Notes under the pieces: generated by a model
Database searches by the model: none
Told to the model about the DNA's origin: nothing
Seen by the model: the letters and a program-made list of their open reading frames with translations, nothing else
Assembly: GCF_034057115.1 (NCBI RefSeq)
Contig: NZ_CP139195.1
Coordinates: 868,001 to 932,000 of the forward strand
Origin: Pseudomonas sp. AN-1
Lineage (GTDB): Bacteria; Pseudomonadota; Gammaproteobacteria; Pseudomonadales; Pseudomonadaceae
Reading direction: 5' to 3'
DNA: 64,000 nucleotides
Shown: positions 1-10,142 of the stretch, piece after piece
Layout: every line of letters begins with the position of its first letter
How positions within the stretch are numbered: position 1 is the first letter of the stretch
Made by a program: the position numbers and the translations under genes

Positions 1-487
1 GCAGATCCGCAAGATGATCGCCTCCTACGTCGGCGAGAACGCGCTGTTCGAGCAGCAGTTGCTCAATGGTGAGCTGGAGGTCGAGCTGACTCCGCAGGGC
101 ACCCTGGCCGAGCGCATCCGCGCCGGCGGCGCCGGGATCCCGGCCTTCTTCACCGCCACCGGCTATGGCACCGCGGTGGCCGAGGGCAAGGAGACCCGCC
201 AGATCAAGGGCCGCCACTACATCCTCGAGGAAGCCATCACCGGCGACTTCGCCATCGTCAAGGGCTGGAAGGCCGACCACTACGGCAACGTGATCTACCG
301 CCACACCGCGCAGAACTTCAATCCGCTGGTGGCCAGCGCCGGGCGGATCACCGTGGTCGAGGTGGAGGAGATCGTCGAGCCCGGCGAGCTGGAGCCCAGC
401 CAGATCCACACCCCCGGCATCTACGTCGACCGGATCATCCAGGGCAGCTTCGAGAAGCGCATCGAAAAGCGCACCGTGCGCGCCTGA
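1..487 (+). CDS. dhcA: 3-oxoacid CoA-transferase subunit A (5'-truncated)
   Basis: C-terminal part of a CoA-transferase alpha subunit. The reading frame is open to the window edge (first full codon at base 2), so the N-terminus lies outside. The visible protein has the family core around [15 protein letters not shown] and [17 protein letters not shown]. With the beta subunit 35 bp downstream it moves CoA from an acyl-CoA donor to a 3-oxoacid, in the cytoplasm. The order A-B-thiolase matches the Pseudomonas dehydrocarnitine/acetoacetate cluster dhcA-dhcB-atoB. No carnitine dehydrogenase is visible here, so acetoacetate is an equally good substrate. The symbol rests on recalled synteny. Confidence 0.9.
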   Translation, partial: QIRKMIASYVGENALFEQQLLNGELEVELTPQGTLAERIRAGGAGIPAFFTATGYGTAVAEGKETRQIKGRHYILEEAITGDFAIVKGWKADHYGNVIYRHTAQNFNPLVASAGRITVVEVEEIVEPGELEPSQIHTPGIYVDRIIQGSFEKRIEKRTVRA

Positions 488-522
488 CCCTTTCGCCATT
501 ACCTGACAAGAAGAGGCCTGCG

Positions 523-1182
523 ATGGCACTTACCCGCGAACAGATGGCTCAGCGCGTCGCGCGCGAGCTCAAGGACGGCTACTACGTCAACCTCGGCATC
601 GGCATCCCGACCCTGGTGGCCAACTACGTGCCCGAGGGCATCGAGGTGATGCTGCAGTCGGAGAACGGCCTGCTCGGCATGGGCGCTTTCCCCACCGAGG
701 CCGAACTGGATCCGGACATGATCAACGCCGGCAAGCAGACGGTCACCGCCACCAGGGGCGCGGCGATCTTCGACTCCGCGCAGTCCTTCGCCATGATCCG
801 CGGCGGCCACGTCGACCTCACCGTGCTCGGCGCCTTCGAGGTGGACGTGCAGGGCAACATCGCCTCCTGGATGATCCCCGGCAAGCTGGTCAAGGGCATG
901 GGCGGCGCCATGGACCTGGTGGCCGGCGCGGAGAACATCATCGTGCTGATGACCCACGCCTCCAAGGACGGCGAGTCCAAGCTGCTGCCGCGCTGCAACC
1001 TGCCGCTGACCGGCGCCGGCTGCATCCGCCGGGTGCTGACCGATCTCGCCTATCTGGAGATCGAGAACGGCGCCTTCGTGCTCAAGGAGCGCGCACCGGG
1101 GGTGAGCGTCGAGGAGATCGTCGCCAGGACCGCCGGCGAGCTGGTGGTGCCGGAGCACGTCCCGGAAATGCACTTCGCCTGA
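523..1182 (+). CDS. dhcB: 3-oxoacid CoA-transferase subunit B
   Basis: 219-residue beta subunit, a normal length for the family. The SENGLLGMG motif places the catalytic glutamate at E47, which forms the glutamyl-CoA thioester. [16 protein letters not shown] near residues 24-39 is typical of the glycine-rich N-terminal region. The start is ATG with a purine-rich AAGAGG about 8 bp upstream. It follows subunit A closely and precedes a thiolase, so the cluster probably activates acetoacetate and splits it to acetyl-CoA. That would also absorb acetoacetate made by the BKACE enzymes encoded near 40-44 kb (inference). Confidence 0.95.
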   Translation: MALTREQMAQRVARELKDGYYVNLGIGIPTLVANYVPEGIEVMLQSENGLLGMGAFPTEAELDPDMINAGKQTVTATRGAAIFDSAQSFAMIRGGHVDLTVLGAFEVDVQGNIASWMIPGKLVKGMGGAMDLVAGAENIIVLMTHASKDGESKLLPRCNLPLTGAGCIRRVLTDLAYLEIENGAFVLKERAPGVSVEEIVARTAGELVVPEHVPEMHFA

Positions 1183-1211
1183 CGCCCGATCCGGCACCGA
1201 ACCAACGGCAG

Positions 1212-1241
1212 GGTGGGAAACTCGCGCAGCGATTTCCCACC
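1212..1241 (+). promoter_or_regulatory. Intergenic hairpin between dhcB and atoB
   Basis: Inverted repeat GGTGGGAAA / TTTCCCACC with a 12-base loop in the 127-bp gap. There is no T-run after it, so it may be an RNA processing or stability element inside the operon rather than a full terminator. Confidence 0.45.
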
Positions 1242-1309
1242 AGGCGGGGCGCAGCGACAGCCGCCTCGCCCGCCAGCGCAGCCCGCAATCACAACAAGGG
1301 AAGCCCCCC

Positions 1310-2491
1310 ATGCACGAAGTCGTCATCGTCGCCGCCACCCGTACCGCCATCGGCGCCTTCCAGGGCGCGCTGAGCGCCATCCCCGCCGCCGAGCTGGGCG
1401 CCACCGTGATCCGCGCCCTGCTGGAGAAGACCGGCCTCGACCCGGCCGCCGTCGATGAGGTGATCCTCGGCCAGGTGCTCACCGCCGGCGCCGGCCAGAA
1501 CCCCGCCCGCCAGGCCGCCATCCTCGCCGGCCTGCCGCACGCCGTGCCGGCGCTGACTCTCAACAAGGTCTGCGGCTCCGGCCTCAAGGCCCTGCACCTG
1601 GCCGCCCAGGCGATCCGCTGCGGCGACGCCGAGGTGGTGATCGCCGGCGGCATGGAGAACATGAGCCTGTCGCCCTATGTGCTGCCCAAGGCGCGCACCG
1701 GCCTGCGCATGGGCCATGCGCAGATGCTCGACAGCATGATCCACGACGGTCTGTGGGACGCCTTCCACGACTACCACATGGGCATCACCGCCGAGAACCT
1801 GGTGGAGAAATACGGCCTGTCCCGCGAGGAGCAGGACGCCTTCGCCGCCGCCTCGCAGCAGAAGGCCTGCGCCGCGCTGGCGGCCGGCCGCTTCACCGAC
1901 GAAATCACCCCGGTGCCGATCCCGCAGCGCAGGGGCGAGCCGCTGCCCTTCGCCGTCGACGAGCAGCCGCGCGAGGGCACCAGCGCCGAGAGCCTGGGCA
2001 AGCTCAAGCCGGCGTTCCGGAAGGACGGCAGCGTCACCGCCGGCAACGCCTCGACCCTCAACGACGGCGCCGCCGCAGTGCTGCTGATGAGCGCCGCCAG
2101 GGCCGAGCGACTGGGCCTGCCGGTGCTGGCGCGCGTCAAGGCCTATGCCAACGCCGGCGTCGATCCGGCGATCATGGGCATCGGCCCGGTGGCCGCCACC
2201 CGCCGCTGCCTGGACAAGGCCGGCTGGCAACTCGCCGACCTCGACCTGATCGAGGCCAACGAGGCCTTCGCCGCCCAGGCGCTGGCGGTCGGCAAGGAAC
2301 TCGGCTGGGACACGGAGAAGGTCAACGTCAACGGCGGCGCCATCGCCCTCGGCCACCCGATCGGCGCCTCCGGCTGCCGCATCCTGGTGACCCTGCTCCA
2401 CGAGATGATCCGCCGCGACGCCAGGCGCGGCCTGGCCACCCTGTGCATCGGCGGCGGCCAGGGCGTGGCGCTGGCCATCGAGCGCCCCTGA
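1310..2491 (+). CDS. atoB: Acetyl-CoA C-acetyltransferase (thiolase)
   Basis: 393-residue thiolase. C88 in NKVCGSG is the acyl-accepting cysteine, [14 protein letters not shown] carries the catalytic histidine, and CIGGGQG near the C-terminus carries the second cysteine. It cleaves acetoacetyl-CoA to two acetyl-CoA, or runs in reverse. The ATG is preceded by AAGGGAAG. It lies 127 bp after dhcB in the same direction and is followed by a strong hairpin, so the unit dhcA-dhcB-atoB ends here. A second, BktB-like thiolase is encoded at 15222-16409; this one belongs to the AtoB/PhaA group by its N-terminus and gene context. Confidence 0.95.
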   Translation: MHEVVIVAATRTAIGAFQGALSAIPAAELGATVIRALLEKTGLDPAAVDEVILGQVLTAGAGQNPARQAAILAGLPHAVPALTLNKVCGSGLKALHLAAQAIRCGDAEVVIAGGMENMSLSPYVLPKARTGLRMGHAQMLDSMIHDGLWDAFHDYHMGITAENLVEKYGLSREEQDAFAAASQQKACAALAAGRFTDEITPVPIPQRRGEPLPFAVDEQPREGTSAESLGKLKPAFRKDGSVTAGNASTLNDGAAAVLLMSAARAERLGLPVLARVKAYANAGVDPAIMGIGPVAATRRCLDKAGWQLADLDLIEANEAFAAQALAVGKELGWDTEKVNVNGGAIALGHPIGASGCRILVTLLHEMIRRDARRGLATLCIGGGQGVALAIERP

Positions 2492-2501
2492 GCGTGACAA
2501 C

Positions 2502-2523
2502 CCCGGCGCCCGACGGCGCCGGG
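2502..2523 (+). terminator. Terminator-like hairpin after atoB
   Basis: Perfect 9-bp stem CCCGGCGCC / GGCGCCGGG with loop CGAC, 11 bp after the atoB stop and 42 bp before the convergent helicase stop. It could serve both strands. No T-run is present. Confidence 0.6.
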
Positions 2524-2564
2524 TGATCGACCGCCTGCAGGGGTGACGGCTCGCCGCCGGGGCG

Positions 2565-4565
2565 CTAGCGCGTCTGGACGGCGCCGCGGCCGAGCAACCT
2601 GGTCGCCCCCTGCGCCTTGCGGGTGAACCACAGCACCCGGCTCACCCCGCGGGTGATCGCCACGTAGGCCAGGCGCAGGCTCTCGTCCTGCATGGCCTGG
2701 TCGTAGCTGTTGCGGAAGAAGCCCGAGCGGGCGTACAGCGCGTTGCGCAGCGGGTGCGGCTCGGGCGCCGCGCAGTCGTCGACGATGATCGCCACCTCGG
2801 CCTGCAGCCCCTTGGCGCGGTGGATGGTCAGCGCCTTGACCGGCAGCTTGCGGCCCAGCTCGCGCTGGATCTGCTGCAGCGGCTCGTTGCGCCGGCTGAG
2901 CAGCAGCACCGCGGTGCGCTCGGCGCTCTGCCGGCTGGCGGCGTGCTCGCACTGGGCGCGCACCTGCGCGAGCAGCTCGGGCATACGGCTGTGCAGCTCG
3001 AAGCCGGTCACCACCTGCACGCCATGATCGCCCGGCTGCACGGCCCTGGCCGCCTGGCTGGTCTTGGCCTGCTTGACCGCCACGGCGGCCAGCACCCGCT
3101 CGCCGTCGCGGATCACCGGCTCGATGGAGCGATAGTTGGTGGAGAGGTTGAGCACCGCACTGGCCTTTGCCTTGCCCTTGCCGGGAAAGTGCCTGTCGAA
3201 GTCCATGAACAGCTCCGGCGAGCTGCCGCGCCAGCCGTAGATCGACTGCCAGTCGTCGCCGATCGCCATCAGGCTGACCGGCTCGCCGCGGCGCGCCAGG
3301 CTGGCGTGGACGGCCTGCAGCCACTGGACGATCTGCGGCGAGATGTCCTGGAATTCGTCGATCAGCAGGTGGGCGAAGGGCGCCAGGGCCTCGCCCGCGA
3401 TGCCCTCGCCGCCCTCGGTCAACTGGCGGGTGAGGCGCTGGAAGGCGCCGTTGAAGGTCAGCAGCCCCTGCTCCTCGAGAACCGCCTCGAAGTGCTTCCA
3501 GAACGCCACCAGCGCGGCGACGAAGCTGCGCTCGCGCTCCGGGCAGTCCAGCGCCCCGGCATCCAGCTGGTCGATGCGCAGGCCGATGCTCTCGATGAAG
3601 CCGGCCTGGGCGTAGAAGGCCTCGAACAGCGGCACGGCGGCGAACTCGCCGGCCAGGCGCAGACCGTCCAGCGGTGCGCGGCCGCGCTTGCCGCTCGGCG
3701 CCGGCAGGCCGAGCAGCGCGTGCACCCGCTCGGCGAAACCCGGCTCCTCGGCATAGCAGCGCTGGTAGGCCTGCTTGAGCAGGCGCTGCTGGGCAGGCCG
3801 CAGGCGGCCGCCGCCCAGCGGGGTGTCCGGCTCGTCGGTCGCGGCGGCCCGGTCGTCCAGCTGCTCGAACCAGGCCGGGGTGCACAGCTGCGTGCGGGCC
3901 AGCTGCGCCATCGCCGAGTGGAAGGTGCGCACGCAGTGGCGGGCCTGCGCCTCATTGAAGGGGTACTGCCAGAAGCCCAGCACCCGCAGCAGCTGCTCGC
4001 GCAGCTCGGCGCAGGAGGCGTTGGTGAAGGAAATCACCGCCAGCCGCTCGGCCGGGATGCCCAGGTGGCAGAGCATGAACACCACGCGCAGCACCAGGGT
4101 GGTGGACTTGCCGGAGCCGGCGCCGGCGAAGATGCGGGTCGCCGGCTGGCGGGCGAGGATCATCGCCCACTGCTCGTCCGAAGGCGCGCGGATCACTCCG
4201 GCGGCCACCGCCTCGGCCACCCGCGCGCGCATGGCCTCGACCTGCGCGGGCTCGACCGCCAGCAGCGCCGGACCGTAGATGCCGGCACCGCCGCGCGGCC
4301 TGGCCGGGGCCCGCGGCTTGTCTGCCTTGTCGGCCTTGGTTGTCTTGGTTGTCTTGGTTGTCTTGGCTGACCTGGCGCCTGGCTGCTTCGCCGCCGGGCG
4401 GGTCTTGCCGGCCGACGCCTTGCCCTGCTTGTTGGCCCGCGGCGCCGGCGCCTGGTGGAACAGCGCGGCCTCGCGCTCGGCGCGCAGGTAGGCCACGGTG
4501 CGCGGGAAGTAGCGCGCCAGGACTCCGGAGAGGAGCAGTTTGTAGCGCTTGACGGCAGACAGCAT
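2565..4565 (-). CDS. UvrD/Rep-family (SF1A) DNA helicase
   Basis: About 666 residues from the ATG at 4565; a longer GTG start at 4643 is possible but begins with low-complexity sequence. Motifs in order: Walker A GAGSGKST with K153, [11 protein letters not shown] (motif II), [15 protein letters not shown] (motif III), [18 protein letters not shown] and [14 protein letters not shown] (motif VI). This is a 3'-5' DNA translocase fold. An N-terminal segment ([20 protein letters not shown]) and a Lys/Thr/Ala-rich linker at about residues 46-91 precede the ATPase, unlike canonical UvrD. Part of the linker is coded by a 9-bp tandem repeat at 4336-4366. It is convergent with atoB. The exact repair role cannot be told. 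Confidence 0.88.
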   Translation of the reverse strand: MLSAVKRYKLLLSGVLARYFPRTVAYLRAEREAALFHQAPAPRANKQGKASAGKTRPAAKQPGARSAKTTKTTKTTKADKADKPRAPARPRGGAGIYGPALLAVEPAQVEAMRARVAEAVAAGVIRAPSDEQWAMILARQPATRIFAGAGSGKSTTLVLRVVFMLCHLGIPAERLAVISFTNASCAELREQLLRVLGFWQYPFNEAQARHCVRTFHSAMAQLARTQLCTPAWFEQLDDRAAATDEPDTPLGGGRLRPAQQRLLKQAYQRCYAEEPGFAERVHALLGLPAPSGKRGRAPLDGLRLAGEFAAVPLFEAFYAQAGFIESIGLRIDQLDAGALDCPERERSFVAALVAFWKHFEAVLEEQGLLTFNGAFQRLTRQLTEGGEGIAGEALAPFAHLLIDEFQDISPQIVQWLQAVHASLARRGEPVSLMAIGDDWQSIYGWRGSSPELFMDFDRHFPGKGKAKASAVLNLSTNYRSIEPVIRDGERVLAAVAVKQAKTSQAARAVQPGDHGVQVVTGFELHSRMPELLAQVRAQCEHAASRQSAERTAVLLLSRRNEPLQQIQRELGRKLPVKALTIHRAKGLQAEVAIIVDDCAAPEPHPLRNALYARSGFFRNSYDQAMQDESLRLAYVAITRGVSRVLWFTRKAQGATRLLGRGAVQTR
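4336..4366 (-). repeat. 9-bp tandem repeat inside the helicase gene
   Basis: TTGGTTGTC is repeated three times and then begins a fourth time (plus-strand reading). It encodes the KTTKTTKTT stretch in the helicase linker. The repeat could vary in copy number by slippage; changes of one unit keep frame. Confidence 0.8.
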
Positions 4566-4860
4566 GCGACGGTTTCCGGTCAGGACATCAGATGGGGCGG
4601 CGCTATGGTAAGGGATTTGCCCGGAGCCGGCAGGCGGCGGCACGCCGCCATCACCCCCGCCCCGGCGTCCTGCCCCGTGCCCGCCAGCGCTCGCAGTGCG
4701 CGTCGATCCGCGCCCGGAACCGGCGGCGCCATGCGCGGGGCCTGCTCCGCCCTGGCCTGGATCCAGACTGCCTTTCCCCTTCCTCTTCCAACGCCAGCCA
4801 CTCCCGGCAGGCCGATTTCGTACCGGCCAGCGACAACGGAGCGGTATTTCCGCCCATCAG

Positions 4861-4885
4861 ATTGGATAAATCTTGTTTATCCAAT
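4861..4885 (+). promoter_or_regulatory. Perfect inverted repeat upstream of the KfrA-like gene
   Basis: 10-bp arms ATTGGATAAA / TTTATCCAAT around TCTTG, in an A/T-rich patch 94 bp before the start of the KfrA-like gene. KfrA proteins repress their own genes by binding inverted repeats, so this is a likely autoregulatory operator. A smaller CGTA...TACG pair lies at about 4947-4960. Confidence 0.6.
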
Positions 4886-4978
4886 TACAGGATCAGCTGT
4901 TTCATGTGCAGCATAGGCGCATATCATGCTACATATAAACATACCACGTAATACAGTACGAAATCGTAGGAGCGACCC

Positions 4979-6061
4979 ATGGCCCGAGGCGGCATCAACA
5001 AGGCGCTGGTCCACAAGGCCCGCCAGACCCTGCTGGCGCGCGGCGAGCACCCCAGCATCGATGCGGTACGCGTCGAGCTGGGCAATACCGGCTCGAAGAC
5101 CACCATCCACCGCTACCTCAGGGAGCTGGAGGCGTCCGAAAGCGCGCGCCCCGTACAGGAAGTCACGCTCGGCCAGGAACTTGGCGAACTGGTGGCGCAA
5201 CTGGCGGCGCGCCTGGAGGAAGAAGCGCAGCGGGCGGTGGCGCCGGAGCGCGAGGCCCTGGCCCGCGAGCGGGTCGAGTACCAGCAGCAGCTGGCCGAGG
5301 CGGCGGCACGCATTCGCCAGCTCGAAGCCGACAACGCCGCCCTGAGCGGGCAACTGCAGGCCGCGCGCGCTGCCTGCACAGAGGAGCAGCAGCTACGCCA
5401 CCAGGCGCAGATCGAGGGCGCGCGCCTGCTGCAGGCCAGCGAGGATCTGGCCGCGCGCCTGGCCGATCGCGACGCCCAGGTCGTTTCGCTGGAGCAGAAG
5501 CACCAGCACGCGCGCGAGGCGCTGGAGCACTACCGCATGGCCAGCAAGGAGCAGCGCGAACAGGAGCAGCGCCGCCACGAGGCGCAGGTGCAGCAGCTGC
5601 AGGTGGAGCTGCGCCAGCTGCAGCAGACCCTGATCGTCAAACAGGACGAGCTGACCCGGCTGAATCGCGACAACGAGCGCCTCGTCACCGAGGCCCGGCA
5701 GCTGCGCAGGGACATGGCGGGCCGGGAGGCCGACCTCGAGCGTCAGGCCAGCGCCTGCGCCGGCCTCAGGGAGCAGCTCGGCCTGGCGGAAGCCGGCAAG
5801 GCCCTGCTGCAGTCGCGCGTCGAGGATCTGCAGGGAGAGCTGGCCCGACAGGTGGAGGGCATGACCCTGCAGGCGCGCCAGACGGAGGCGCTGCAGGCGA
5901 GCCTGATCGAGATGGCCGCCCAGCTGCGGCTGGCCGCCGCACAGGCGACTGGCGAGCGCACCGAGCCGCGCGGCGCCGAAGGCGAGGCAACCGGGGATGT
6001 GCCCGCTGCCGGCTCATCCGCGGAGGCCGCGGCCGAGGCGCGGGACGACTCCGCATCCTGA
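4979..6061 (+). CDS. KfrA-like DNA-binding protein with long coiled coil
   Basis: 360 residues. Residues 1-60 match the KfrA N-terminal DNA-binding domain (GSKTTIHRYLRELE is the recognition-helix region). From about 65 to 325 the protein is almost pure Gln/Glu/Arg/Leu coiled coil, and the tail is acidic and Ala-rich. KfrA of IncP plasmids is a filament-forming repressor that helps segregation; chromosomal relatives are common in Pseudomonas but poorly defined. The ATG has AGGAG 8 bp upstream. The low-GC promoter region holds a 25-bp palindrome, which suggests self-repression. No plasmid replication or partition genes lie nearby. Confidence 0.8.
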   Translation: MARGGINKALVHKARQTLLARGEHPSIDAVRVELGNTGSKTTIHRYLRELEASESARPVQEVTLGQELGELVAQLAARLEEEAQRAVAPEREALARERVEYQQQLAEAAARIRQLEADNAALSGQLQAARAACTEEQQLRHQAQIEGARLLQASEDLAARLADRDAQVVSLEQKHQHAREALEHYRMASKEQREQEQRRHEAQVQQLQVELRQLQQTLIVKQDELTRLNRDNERLVTEARQLRRDMAGREADLERQASACAGLREQLGLAEAGKALLQSRVEDLQGELARQVEGMTLQARQTEALQASLIEMAAQLRLAAAQATGERTEPRGAEGEATGDVPAAGSSAEAAAEARDDSAS

Positions 6062-6074
6062 CTCCGCCGCGAAC

Positions 6075-6102
6075 GCCCGGCCGGCGCCAGCTCCGGCCGG
6101 GC
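6075..6102 (+). terminator. Terminator-like hairpin after the KfrA-like gene
   Basis: 10-bp stem GCCCGGCCGG / CCGGCCGGGC with an 8-base loop, 14 bp after the stop codon. No T-run follows. Confidence 0.55.
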
Positions 6103-6106
6103 ACCT

Positions 6107-6184
6107 CCACCCCTGCCCGCGGATTTTCCACCCGCAAAATCCACCCCCGGTTCGACGCCGGCAAGGGGGCCAGCCTGATAGAAA
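6107..6184 (+). promoter_or_regulatory. Triple-CCACCC promoter of prpC
   Basis: CCACCC boxes start at 6107, 6128 and 6141 (first to third, 34 bp). TTCGAC at 6151 follows the third box by 4 bp. After a 22-bp spacer comes TGATAGAAAC, an extended -10-like element at 6177-6186. Two other promoters in the window share this layout (12952-13030 and 26236-26313 minus). The likely binder is an activator; the LAL regulator at 10267-12927 is the best local candidate (inference). Confidence 0.7.
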
Positions 6185-6268
6185 CTGCCGCCAGCAGCGC
6201 CGTCTTGCGCCTCGGACAAGGCCATCGGCGCGGAAAACCACCCAGAACAAATCCAAGAGGAGAACGCC

Positions 6269-7396
6269 ATGGCTGAAGCAAAAGTGCTCAGTGGCGCCGG
6301 CCTGCGCGGCCAGATCGCCGGACAGACTGCCCTGTCCACCGTCGGCAAGGAAGGTGCCGGCCTGACCTACCGCGGCTATGACGTGCGCGAGCTGGCCAAG
6401 GACTGCCTGTTCGAGGAAGTCGCCCACCTGCTGTTCTACGGCGAACTGCCCACCCAGGCCCAGCTGGACGCCTACCTGACCCAGCTGCAGACCCAGCGCG
6501 ACCTGCCCCAGGCCCTCAAGGAAGTGCTCGAGCGCATTCCGGCCAGCGCCCACCCGATGGACGTCATGCGCACCGGCTGCTCGATGCTCGGCAACCTGGA
6601 GCCGGAGGAGAGCTTCGCGCAGCAGCTGGAGAAGGCCAACCGCCTGATGGCCGCCTTCCCGGCGATCATGTGCTACTGGTACCGCTTCAGCCACGAAGGC
6701 GTGCGCATCGAGTGCACCAGCGACGCGCCGGATCTGGGCAGCCACTTCCTGACCCTGCTGCACGGCAAGGCGCCGAGCGAGCTGCACCGCAAGGTGATGA
6801 ACGTGTCGCTGATCCTCTACGCGGAACACGAGTTCAACGCCTCGACCTTCACCGCCCGCGTGTGCGCCTCGACCCTGTCCGACCTGTTCTCCTGCATCAC
6901 CGGCGCCATCGGCTCGCTGCGCGGCCCGCTGCACGGCGGCGCCAACGAGGCGGCGATGGAGATGATCGAGAAGTTCGCCACCCCGGAAGAGGCCACCGAA
7001 GGCACCCTGGCCATGCTGGCGCGCAAGGACAAGATCATGGGCTTCGGTCATGCCATCTACAGCGTCTCCGACCCGCGCAACGAGGTGATCAAGGGCTGGT
7101 CCAAGCTGCTCGCCGAGGAAGTCGGTGACACCGTGCTGTTCCCGGTTTCCGAGGCCATCGACAAGGTCATGTGGGAGCAGAAGAAACTGTTCCCCAACGC
7201 CGACTTCTACCATGCGTCTGCCTACAACTTCATGGGCATCCCGACCAAGCTGTTCACCCCGATCTTCGTCTGCTCGCGGGTCACCGGCTGGGCGTCCCAC
7301 GTGTTCGAGCAGCGTTCCAACAACCGCATCATCCGTCCGAGCGCCGAGTACATCGGCGTCGAGCCGCGCGCCGTGCCGGCCCTGGCCCAGCGTTAA
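6269..7396 (+). CDS. prpC: 2-methylcitrate synthase
   Basis: 375 residues, the PrpC length rather than the roughly 430 of Pseudomonas GltA. The N-terminus MAEAKVLSGAGLRGQ is PrpC-like. The catalytic triad is H222 (GPLHGGAN), H261 (GFGHAIY) and D312 (NADFYHASAY). It condenses propionyl-CoA with oxaloacetate to 2-methylcitrate. The start has a strong AAGAGGAG 7 bp upstream. It is unusual in standing alone: prpB, acnD, prpF and prpD are absent and the neighbour is acnB, behind a strong terminator. The promoter is the triple-CCACCC type shared with beta-oxidation genes. It may be a second prpC copy used with fatty-acid breakdown. Confidence 0.92.
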   Translation: MAEAKVLSGAGLRGQIAGQTALSTVGKEGAGLTYRGYDVRELAKDCLFEEVAHLLFYGELPTQAQLDAYLTQLQTQRDLPQALKEVLERIPASAHPMDVMRTGCSMLGNLEPEESFAQQLEKANRLMAAFPAIMCYWYRFSHEGVRIECTSDAPDLGSHFLTLLHGKAPSELHRKVMNVSLILYAEHEFNASTFTARVCASTLSDLFSCITGAIGSLRGPLHGGANEAAMEMIEKFATPEEATEGTLAMLARKDKIMGFGHAIYSVSDPRNEVIKGWSKLLAEEVGDTVLFPVSEAIDKVMWEQKKLFPNADFYHASAYNFMGIPTKLFTPIFVCSRVTGWASHVFEQRSNNRIIRPSAEYIGVEPRAVPALAQR

Positions 7397-7417
7397 CCCG
7401 CGGTAGCGGTCCCTGAT

Positions 7418-7480
7418 ATGGGAGCAGTACCGGGAAAGAGGCTGGTCGCCCTCGCTTTCCCGGTACTGCTCCCATTCTTT
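7418..7480 (+). terminator. Strong intrinsic terminator between prpC and acnB
   Basis: Perfect 21-bp inverted repeat (arms 7418-7438 and 7455-7475, 16-base loop) followed by TCTTTT. It separates prpC from acnB transcriptionally. Confidence 0.88.
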
Positions 7481-7536
7481 TGCCCGCCGTTTTCCCCCGA
7501 ATGCCCTACACCATCGACATGACTGGAGATATCCCC

Positions 7537-10137
7537 TTGCTCGCAAGCTATCGCCAACACCTGGAAGAACGCGCCCAGCAGGGCCTGCCGCCCCTGGCCC
7601 TGAACGCCGAGCAGACCGCTGCTCTGGTCGAGCTGCTGAAGAATCCGCCGGCCGGCGAAGAACAGGTCCTGGTCGACCTGATCACCAACCGCGTTCCCGC
7701 TGGCGTGGACGAAGCCGCCTACGTCAAGGCCGGCTTCCTGACCGCGCTGGCCAAGGGCGAAGCCGCCTCCCCGCTGCTCTCCAAGACCCGCGCCGTCGAG
7801 CTGCTTGGCACCATGCAGGGCGGCTACAACATCGCCACCCTGGTCGAGCTGCTGGACAACGCCGAACTGGCCAACGCCGCCGCCGCGCAGCTCAAGCACA
7901 CCCTGCTGATGTTCGACGCCTTCCACGACGTCGCCGAGCGCGCCAGGAAGGGCAACGCAGCCGCCAAGGCCGTGCTGGCCTCCTGGGCCGAGGGCGAGTG
8001 GTTCACCGCCCGCCCGGCGCTGGCCGAGAAGATCACCCTGACCGTGTTCAAGGTCCCGGGCGAAACCAACACCGACGACCTGTCCCCCGCTCCGGACGCC
8101 TGGTCGCGCCCCGACATCCCGCTGCACGCCCTGGCCATGCTGAAGATGGCCCGCGACGGCATCGAGCCGGTCCAGCCGGGCGCCGTCGGACCGCTCAAGC
8201 AGATCGAGGCGGTCAAGGCCAAGGGCTTCCCGGTCGCCTACGTCGGCGACGTGGTCGGCACCGGTTCCTCGCGCAAGTCCGCCACCAACTCCGTGCTGTG
8301 GTTCTTCGGCGACGACATCCCGTTCGTGCCGAACAAGCGCGCCGGCGGCTTCTGCTTCGGCAACAAGATCGCGCCGATCTTCTACAACACCATGGAAGAC
8401 GCCGGCGCCCTGCCGATCGAGTTCGACGTCGCCAACCTCGAGATGGGCGACGTGATCGACGTCTATCCCTACGCCGGCAAGGTCTGCAGGCACGGCAGCG
8501 AGGAAGTGCTGGCCAGCTTCGAACTGAAGACCGAAGTGCTGCTCGACGAAGTGCGCGCCGGCGGCCGCATCCCGCTGATCATCGGCCGCGGCCTGACCGA
8601 GAAGGCCCGTGCCGAGCTGGGCCTGGCACCGTCCACCCTGTTCCACAAGCCGGAAGCGCCGGCCGACAGCGGCAAGGGCTTCACCCTCGCCCAGAAGATG
8701 GTCGGTCGCGCCTGCGGCGTCGAAGGCATCCGTCCGGGCACCTACTGCGAACCGAAGATGACCAGCGTCGGTTCCCAGGACACCACCGGCCCGATGACCC
8801 GCGACGAGCTGAAGGATCTGGCTTGCCTGGGCTTCTCCGCCGACCTGGTGATGCAGTCGTTCTGCCACACCGCCGCCTATCCCAAGCCGGTGGATGTGAA
8901 GACCCACCACACCCTGCCGGATTTCATGCGCAATCGTGGCGGCGTCGCCCTCAAGCCGGGCGACGGCATCATCCACAGCTGGCTGAACCGCATGCTGCTG
9001 CCGGACACCGTCGGTACCGGTGGCGACTCGCACACCCGCTTCCCGATCGGCATCTCCTTCCCGGCCGGCTCCGGCCTGGTGGCCTTCGCCGCCGCCACCG
9101 GCGTGATGCCGCTGGACATGCCGGAATCCGTGCTGGTGCGCTTCAAGGGCCAGATGCAGCCGGGCATCACCCTGCGTGACCTGGTGCACGCCATCCCCTA
9201 CTACGCCATCCAGCAGGGCCTGCTGACCGTCGAGAAGAAGGGCAAGAAGAACATCTTCTCCGGCCGCATCCTCGAGATCGAAGGTCTGGAAGGTCTGACC
9301 GTCGAGCAGGCGTTCGAGCTGTCCGACGCCTCCGCCGAGCGTTCGGCTGCCGGTTGCACCATCAAGCTGCCGGAAGACGCCATCGCCGAATACCTGAAGT
9401 CGAACATCACCATGCTGCGCTGGATGATCGGCGCAGGCTACGGCGATGCCCGTACCCTGGAGCGTCGCGCCCAGGCCATGGAAGCCTGGCTGGCCGATCC
9501 GCAGCTGCTGTCCGCCGATGCCGACGCCGAATACGCCGCCGTCATCGAGATCGACCTGGCCGAGATCAAGGAGCCGGTTCTCTGCGCGCCGAACGATCCG
9601 GACGACGCTCGTCTGCTGTCCAGCGTTGCCGGTCAGAAGATCGATGAAGTGTTCATCGGTTCGTGCATGACCAACATCGGTCACTTCCGCGCGGCCGGCA
9701 AGCTGCTGGACAAGGTCAAGGGCGGCATCCCGACCCGTCTGTGGCTGGCGCCGCCGACCAAGATGGACGTGCACCAGCTGACCGAGGAAGGCTACTACGG
9801 CATCTTCGGCCGCGCCGGGGCGCGCATGGAGATGCCGGGCTGCTCGCTGTGCATGGGCAACCAGGCGCGCGTGCAGGCCGGTTCGACCGTGGTCTCCACC
9901 TCGACCCGCAACTTCCCGAACCGTCTGGGCGACTCGACCAACGTGTTCCTGGCGTCGGCCGAACTGGCCTCGGTGGCCTCCATCCTCGGCAAGCTGCCGA
10001 CCGTCGAGGAGTACATGGAGTACGCGAAGAACATCGACAGCATGGCTGCCGACATCTATCGCTACCTGTCCTTCGACCGGATCGCCGAGTACCGGGATGC
10101 CGCCGCCAAGGCGGTGATCCCCGCCGTAGCGGTGTAA
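7537..10137 (+). CDS. acnB: Aconitate hydratase B
   Basis: 866 residues from a TTG start at 7537, very close to the 865 of E. coli AcnB. This start is chosen because GGAG lies 8 bp upstream (7525-7528) and the protein then begins [15 protein letters not shown], the usual AcnB N-terminus. ATG codons at 7501 and 7519 lack a Shine-Dalgarno and would add foreign residues. The order is B-type, with the HEAT-like and swivel domains first. The [4Fe-4S] cysteines are in [10 protein letters not shown] and CSLCMGNQ. It interconverts citrate and isocitrate, and AcnB can also hydrate 2-methylaconitate, which makes the prpC neighbour meaningful. A strong terminator follows. Confidence 0.96.
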   Translation: MLASYRQHLEERAQQGLPPLALNAEQTAALVELLKNPPAGEEQVLVDLITNRVPAGVDEAAYVKAGFLTALAKGEAASPLLSKTRAVELLGTMQGGYNIATLVELLDNAELANAAAAQLKHTLLMFDAFHDVAERARKGNAAAKAVLASWAEGEWFTARPALAEKITLTVFKVPGETNTDDLSPAPDAWSRPDIPLHALAMLKMARDGIEPVQPGAVGPLKQIEAVKAKGFPVAYVGDVVGTGSSRKSATNSVLWFFGDDIPFVPNKRAGGFCFGNKIAPIFYNTMEDAGALPIEFDVANLEMGDVIDVYPYAGKVCRHGSEEVLASFELKTEVLLDEVRAGGRIPLIIGRGLTEKARAELGLAPSTLFHKPEAPADSGKGFTLAQKMVGRACGVEGIRPGTYCEPKMTSVGSQDTTGPMTRDELKDLACLGFSADLVMQSFCHTAAYPKPVDVKTHHTLPDFMRNRGGVALKPGDGIIHSWLNRMLLPDTVGTGGDSHTRFPIGISFPAGSGLVAFAAATGVMPLDMPESVLVRFKGQMQPGITLRDLVHAIPYYAIQQGLLTVEKKGKKNIFSGRILEIEGLEGLTVEQAFELSDASAERSAAGCTIKLPEDAIAEYLKSNITMLRWMIGAGYGDARTLERRAQAMEAWLADPQLLSADADAEYAAVIEIDLAEIKEPVLCAPNDPDDARLLSSVAGQKIDEVFIGSCMTNIGHFRAAGKLLDKVKGGIPTRLWLAPPTKMDVHQLTEEGYYGIFGRAGARMEMPGCSLCMGNQARVQAGSTVVSTSTRNFPNRLGDSTNVFLASAELASVASILGKLPTVEEYMEYAKNIDSMAADIYRYLSFDRIAEYRDAAAKAVIPAVAV

Positions 10138-10142
10138 TCCCT

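Noticed and set aside
1-2491. Carnitine catabolic locus
   Set aside because: The CoA-transferase genes resemble dhcAB, but no carnitine dehydrogenase, thioesterase or CdhR-type regulator is present. The BKACE genes lie 38-41 kb away beside TauD genes.
2754-4370. 538-codon frame antisense to the helicase
   Set aside because: Leu/Gln/Gly/Ala-rich with no recognisable fold; the helicase motifs on the other strand are unambiguous.
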